Assembly: GCA_943325435.2 (NCBI GenBank) | Contig: CALPPK020000026.1 | Coordinates: 1 to 8,744 of the forward strand | Origin: Bifidobacterium breve | Lineage (GTDB): Bacteria; Actinomycetota; Acidimicrobiia; Acidimicrobiales; Ilumatobacteraceae | DNA: 8,744 bases | Direction: 5' to 3' | Position numbers and translations under genes: made by a program | The notes under the pieces: model-generated | Told to the model about the DNA's origin: nothing | What the model saw: only the letters and a program-made list of their open reading frames with translations | Database searches by the model: none | Part shown: one piece after another, positions 6,856 through 8,744 of the stretch | Layout: every line of letters starts with the position of its first letter | How positions within the stretch are numbered: position 1 is the first letter of the stretch

Positions 6856-6862
6856 AAATCAC

Positions 6863-8095
6863 ATGACACAGGAACTAAGAATTCTTGCCCCAGATAGCTT
6901 TCGCGAGAAATTGAACCGTCGCGCATTTATCAAAGCGGGAACCGCAACTGCTGGTATGGCAGTTGTGTTGATGGCATGTGGCGGATCAGATTCTGCTCCT
7001 CCAGACACCACTGCAGCAGCAGGTGATGGAGCAACACAAGCAACAGGCGACTGGAGCCGTGTCATCAATAAGTCATCGGGAACTCTTGCCATGTACACAT
7101 GGGGTGACTACGACGACCCAGAATTGGTTGGCGCACTTGCCGAATCAAGCCTTGGCGTAAAGATGAAAGTTGACTACTTCGCAAGCAACGAAGATCTCAT
7201 CACGAAGTTGTCTGCAGGCGGCGGTACAAACAGTGGATTCGACATCGTTGTTCCGACCGGCCCGTACGTTGTGCAAATGGTGCAAAAGGGTCTCATTCAG
7301 AAATTCGACAAAACCCTTCTTCCGAACATGGTGAACGTTGATCCTGCCTTCCTCGGACAAGCATGGGATAAGGACAACGAGTATTCAGTGTGCAAGAACT
7401 GGGGCACTACTGGTTTCTTCTACGACACCACCAAGATCAAAAAGGAACTCAATACATGGCAGGACTTCCTCGACGCATGTATGGGCGAGGCAAGTGGACA
7501 GTGTGCAGTAATCGATGCTCCACCCAACTTCGTAGGTCCGTATTTCTGGGCAAACGGAATCGACTGGAATACAGAAGATAAAGCAAGCATCGACGCTGCC
7601 GAGAAGTTCCTTGTTGAAGATCTTGCGCCGCACATCAAGGCTTTTGACAGCTACCCAAGTACAAAGCTTGCTGAAGGTGCGTACTCCTTGGCTATGGCTT
7701 GGAACGGCGACGCTCGTCAGGCGTACTTCCGCATTAAAGATGCAGGTGGCACACCAGAAAATTGGCGCTGGGTTCTCGGTGCTCCAGATACCGAGCTTTT
7801 CATGGACACCTTCTGCATCGCAGCCGGTTCACCGAACACAGAAGCTGCACATGCATGGATCAACTGGATCCTGATTCCTGAGAATTCCATCAAGGATCTT
7901 GAGTACCACGGCTATCACACCGGCATGAAAGAAATGGAGCAACTCATCACCGAATTGGCTCCAGATCTTGTGAAGGGTGACATGATTTTCTTCAAGCCTG
8001 AAGAAGTAAAGACCATGCATACGCAAGTCTTGAACTCTTCAATCGACCGTTTGGTCGACATCTTGAACAAAGCTAAAGCCAAGGCTGGAGCCTGA
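6863..8095 (+). CDS. potD: Polyamine ABC transporter substrate-binding lipoprotein PotD
   Basis: This is an extracellular solute-binding protein of 410 residues that would capture polyamine and hand it to PotBC. The leader has twin arginines in NRRAFIK (18-24), a short hydrophobic stretch and a lipobox LMAC ending at Cys39, so it is probably Tat-exported and lipid-anchored. A low-complexity Ala/Thr/Gly linker follows to about residue 62. By alignment in my head to E. coli PotD, YTWGDY supplies Trp80 and Tyr83 (W34, Y37), WNGD has Trp280 (W229), and FMD has Asp315 (D257). The W255 position is Phe313, and the amine-binding Glu171 seems absent from IDAPPN. The family is clear, but the ligand may not be classic spermidine. 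Cys206 and Cys214 could form a disulfide. The perfect AAGGAG settles the start. potB begins 5 bases after the TGA. Confidence 0.93.
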   Translation: MTQELRILAPDSFREKLNRRAFIKAGTATAGMAVVLMACGGSDSAPPDTTAAAGDGATQATGDWSRVINKSSGTLAMYTWGDYDDPELVGALAESSLGVKMKVDYFASNEDLITKLSAGGGTNSGFDIVVPTGPYVVQMVQKGLIQKFDKTLLPNMVNVDPAFLGQAWDKDNEYSVCKNWGTTGFFYDTTKIKKELNTWQDFLDACMGEASGQCAVIDAPPNFVGPYFWANGIDWNTEDKASIDAAEKFLVEDLAPHIKAFDSYPSTKLAEGAYSLAMAWNGDARQAYFRIKDAGGTPENWRWVLGAPDTELFMDTFCIAAGSPNTEAAHAWINWILIPENSIKDLEYHGYHTGMKEMEQLITELAPDLVKGDMIFFKPEEVKTMHTQVLNSSIDRLVDILNKAKAKAGA

Positions 8096-8100
8096 TAGGG

Positions 8101-8744
8101 GTGACCGCACCGGTCGCAACTACTTATCGCAAACGGCTGCGAGCCCCTAGGTTCGCACTCGCCTTACCGTCGATCATCTGGTACCTGCTCTTTTTTGCTG
8201 TACCCATAGCCTTCATTGTCGTTTACAGCTTCGCTGCAAAAGATGGGTCAAAATTAATTCCTGTTGATTACAGCAATTTGTCTGGTGCTAACTATTCCAA
8301 TGTTTTCGATGAAACCTTTTTCAAGGTCTTTAGGTCGACGTTGCGAATATCAACCATTGCGACTATCGGCTGCTTGGTAATTGGTTTACCTGTTGCGTAT
8401 TTTGCAGCCTTTAAGGTGCCAGAAAAATGGAAAGCAATCATCCTGGCGTTGGTTGTGGTTCCTAGTTTCACTAGCTTCCTGATTCGCACGGTGGCTTGGC
8501 GAATCCCGCTCGCGCCAAACGGTTTCTTTTCAAAGTGGCTCGTTGACATGGGCTGGATCAGTACGCAAGGAATTCAAATTCTTGAAACACCTTTAGCGGT
8601 GCAAGTTGCGATCATTTATAACTATCTCGGTTTCATGATTCTGCCGTTGTTTGTTGCTCTTGATCGAATTGATGTTCGAATGCGAGAAGCAAGTAAAGAC
8701 TTGGGCGCCGGACGTGTGGCAACGTTTTTCGGCGTTACGTTGCC
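8101..8744 (+). CDS. potB: Polyamine ABC transporter permease PotB, 3'-truncated by window edge
   Basis: This is the N-terminal 214 residues of an inner-membrane permease of the binding-protein-dependent transport family; the frame stays open to the last base. After a basic N-terminus (YRKRLRAPR), hydrophobic segments lie near 18-44, 82-104, 112-133 and 166-187. The cytoplasmic EAA loop, which docks onto the ATPase, begins at Glu196 in REASKDLGAG and continues to VTL at the edge. TSFLIRTVAW (124-133) resembles the PotB segment before the loop, where LVRTYAW is common. I chose GTG 8101 because GGAG (8087-8090, inside the end of potD) lies 10 bases upstream and the conserved start of TM1 follows. 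It is the third gene of the potA-potD-potB operon, and a potC partner is expected downstream. Roughly 70 more residues are likely missing. Confidence 0.92.
   Translation, partial: MTAPVATTYRKRLRAPRFALALPSIIWYLLFFAVPIAFIVVYSFAAKDGSKLIPVDYSNLSGANYSNVFDETFFKVFRSTLRISTIATIGCLVIGLPVAYFAAFKVPEKWKAIILALVVVPSFTSFLIRTVAWRIPLAPNGFFSKWLVDMGWISTQGIQILETPLAVQVAIIYNYLGFMILPLFVALDRIDVRMREASKDLGAGRVATFFGVTL

Noticed and set aside
1..8744. Mobile elements, CRISPR arrays, phage genes or tandem repeats
   Set aside because: No transposase or integrase motifs, no regularly spaced repeats and no terminal inverted repeats were seen on either strand.

Overview
The window looks like a chromosomal stretch from an actinobacterium of moderate base composition (about half G+C by eye). 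The protein types fit this: a soluble actinobacterial-style cytochrome P450, a lipoprotein with a twin-arginine leader, and several starts without a Shine-Dalgarno site. An aquatic Acidimicrobiia-like lineage is possible, but that is only an inference. I see no phage, insertion sequence, CRISPR array, rRNA or tRNA.

Layout from left to right. Bases 1-174 hold nothing I can support. A tiny Cys-rich zinc-ribbon gene (175-345, +) runs into the end of a cytochrome P450 gene (342-1562, -); the two stop codons overlap in one CTAG. The P450 lies 9 bases downstream of alanine dehydrogenase (1572-2693, -), so the two probably form one operon. A short divergent spacer carrying an inverted repeat separates them from an aldehyde dehydrogenase of the gamma-aminobutyraldehyde type (2769-4196, +). 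That gene converges, with a 6-base gap and a hairpin over both stops, on a class III aminotransferase (4203-5585, -). Divergent from the aminotransferase is a polyamine-type ABC importer operon: ATPase potA (5673-6782), substrate-binding lipoprotein potD (6863-8095) and the start of permease potB (8101 to the window end). A second permease gene (potC) would be expected just outside.

Read together, this is a compact putrescine/polyamine uptake and catabolism locus. The importer brings in the amine. The aminotransferase would move an amino group to pyruvate, giving 4-aminobutanal and alanine. The aldehyde dehydrogenase would oxidise the aldehyde to GABA. Alanine dehydrogenase would return alanine to pyruvate, releasing ammonium and NADH. 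This closed pyruvate/alanine loop is an inference from gene content; each enzyme family is well supported by motifs, the exact substrates are not. GABA aminotransferase and succinate-semialdehyde dehydrogenase genes are not in the window.

The least expected parts are the P450 tied to alanine dehydrogenase (with Leu in place of the usual Phe in its heme-binding loop), the overlapping divergent promoters between the aminotransferase and potA, and the zinc-ribbon gene with its overlapping stop. Nothing here amounts to a clearly undescribed system.
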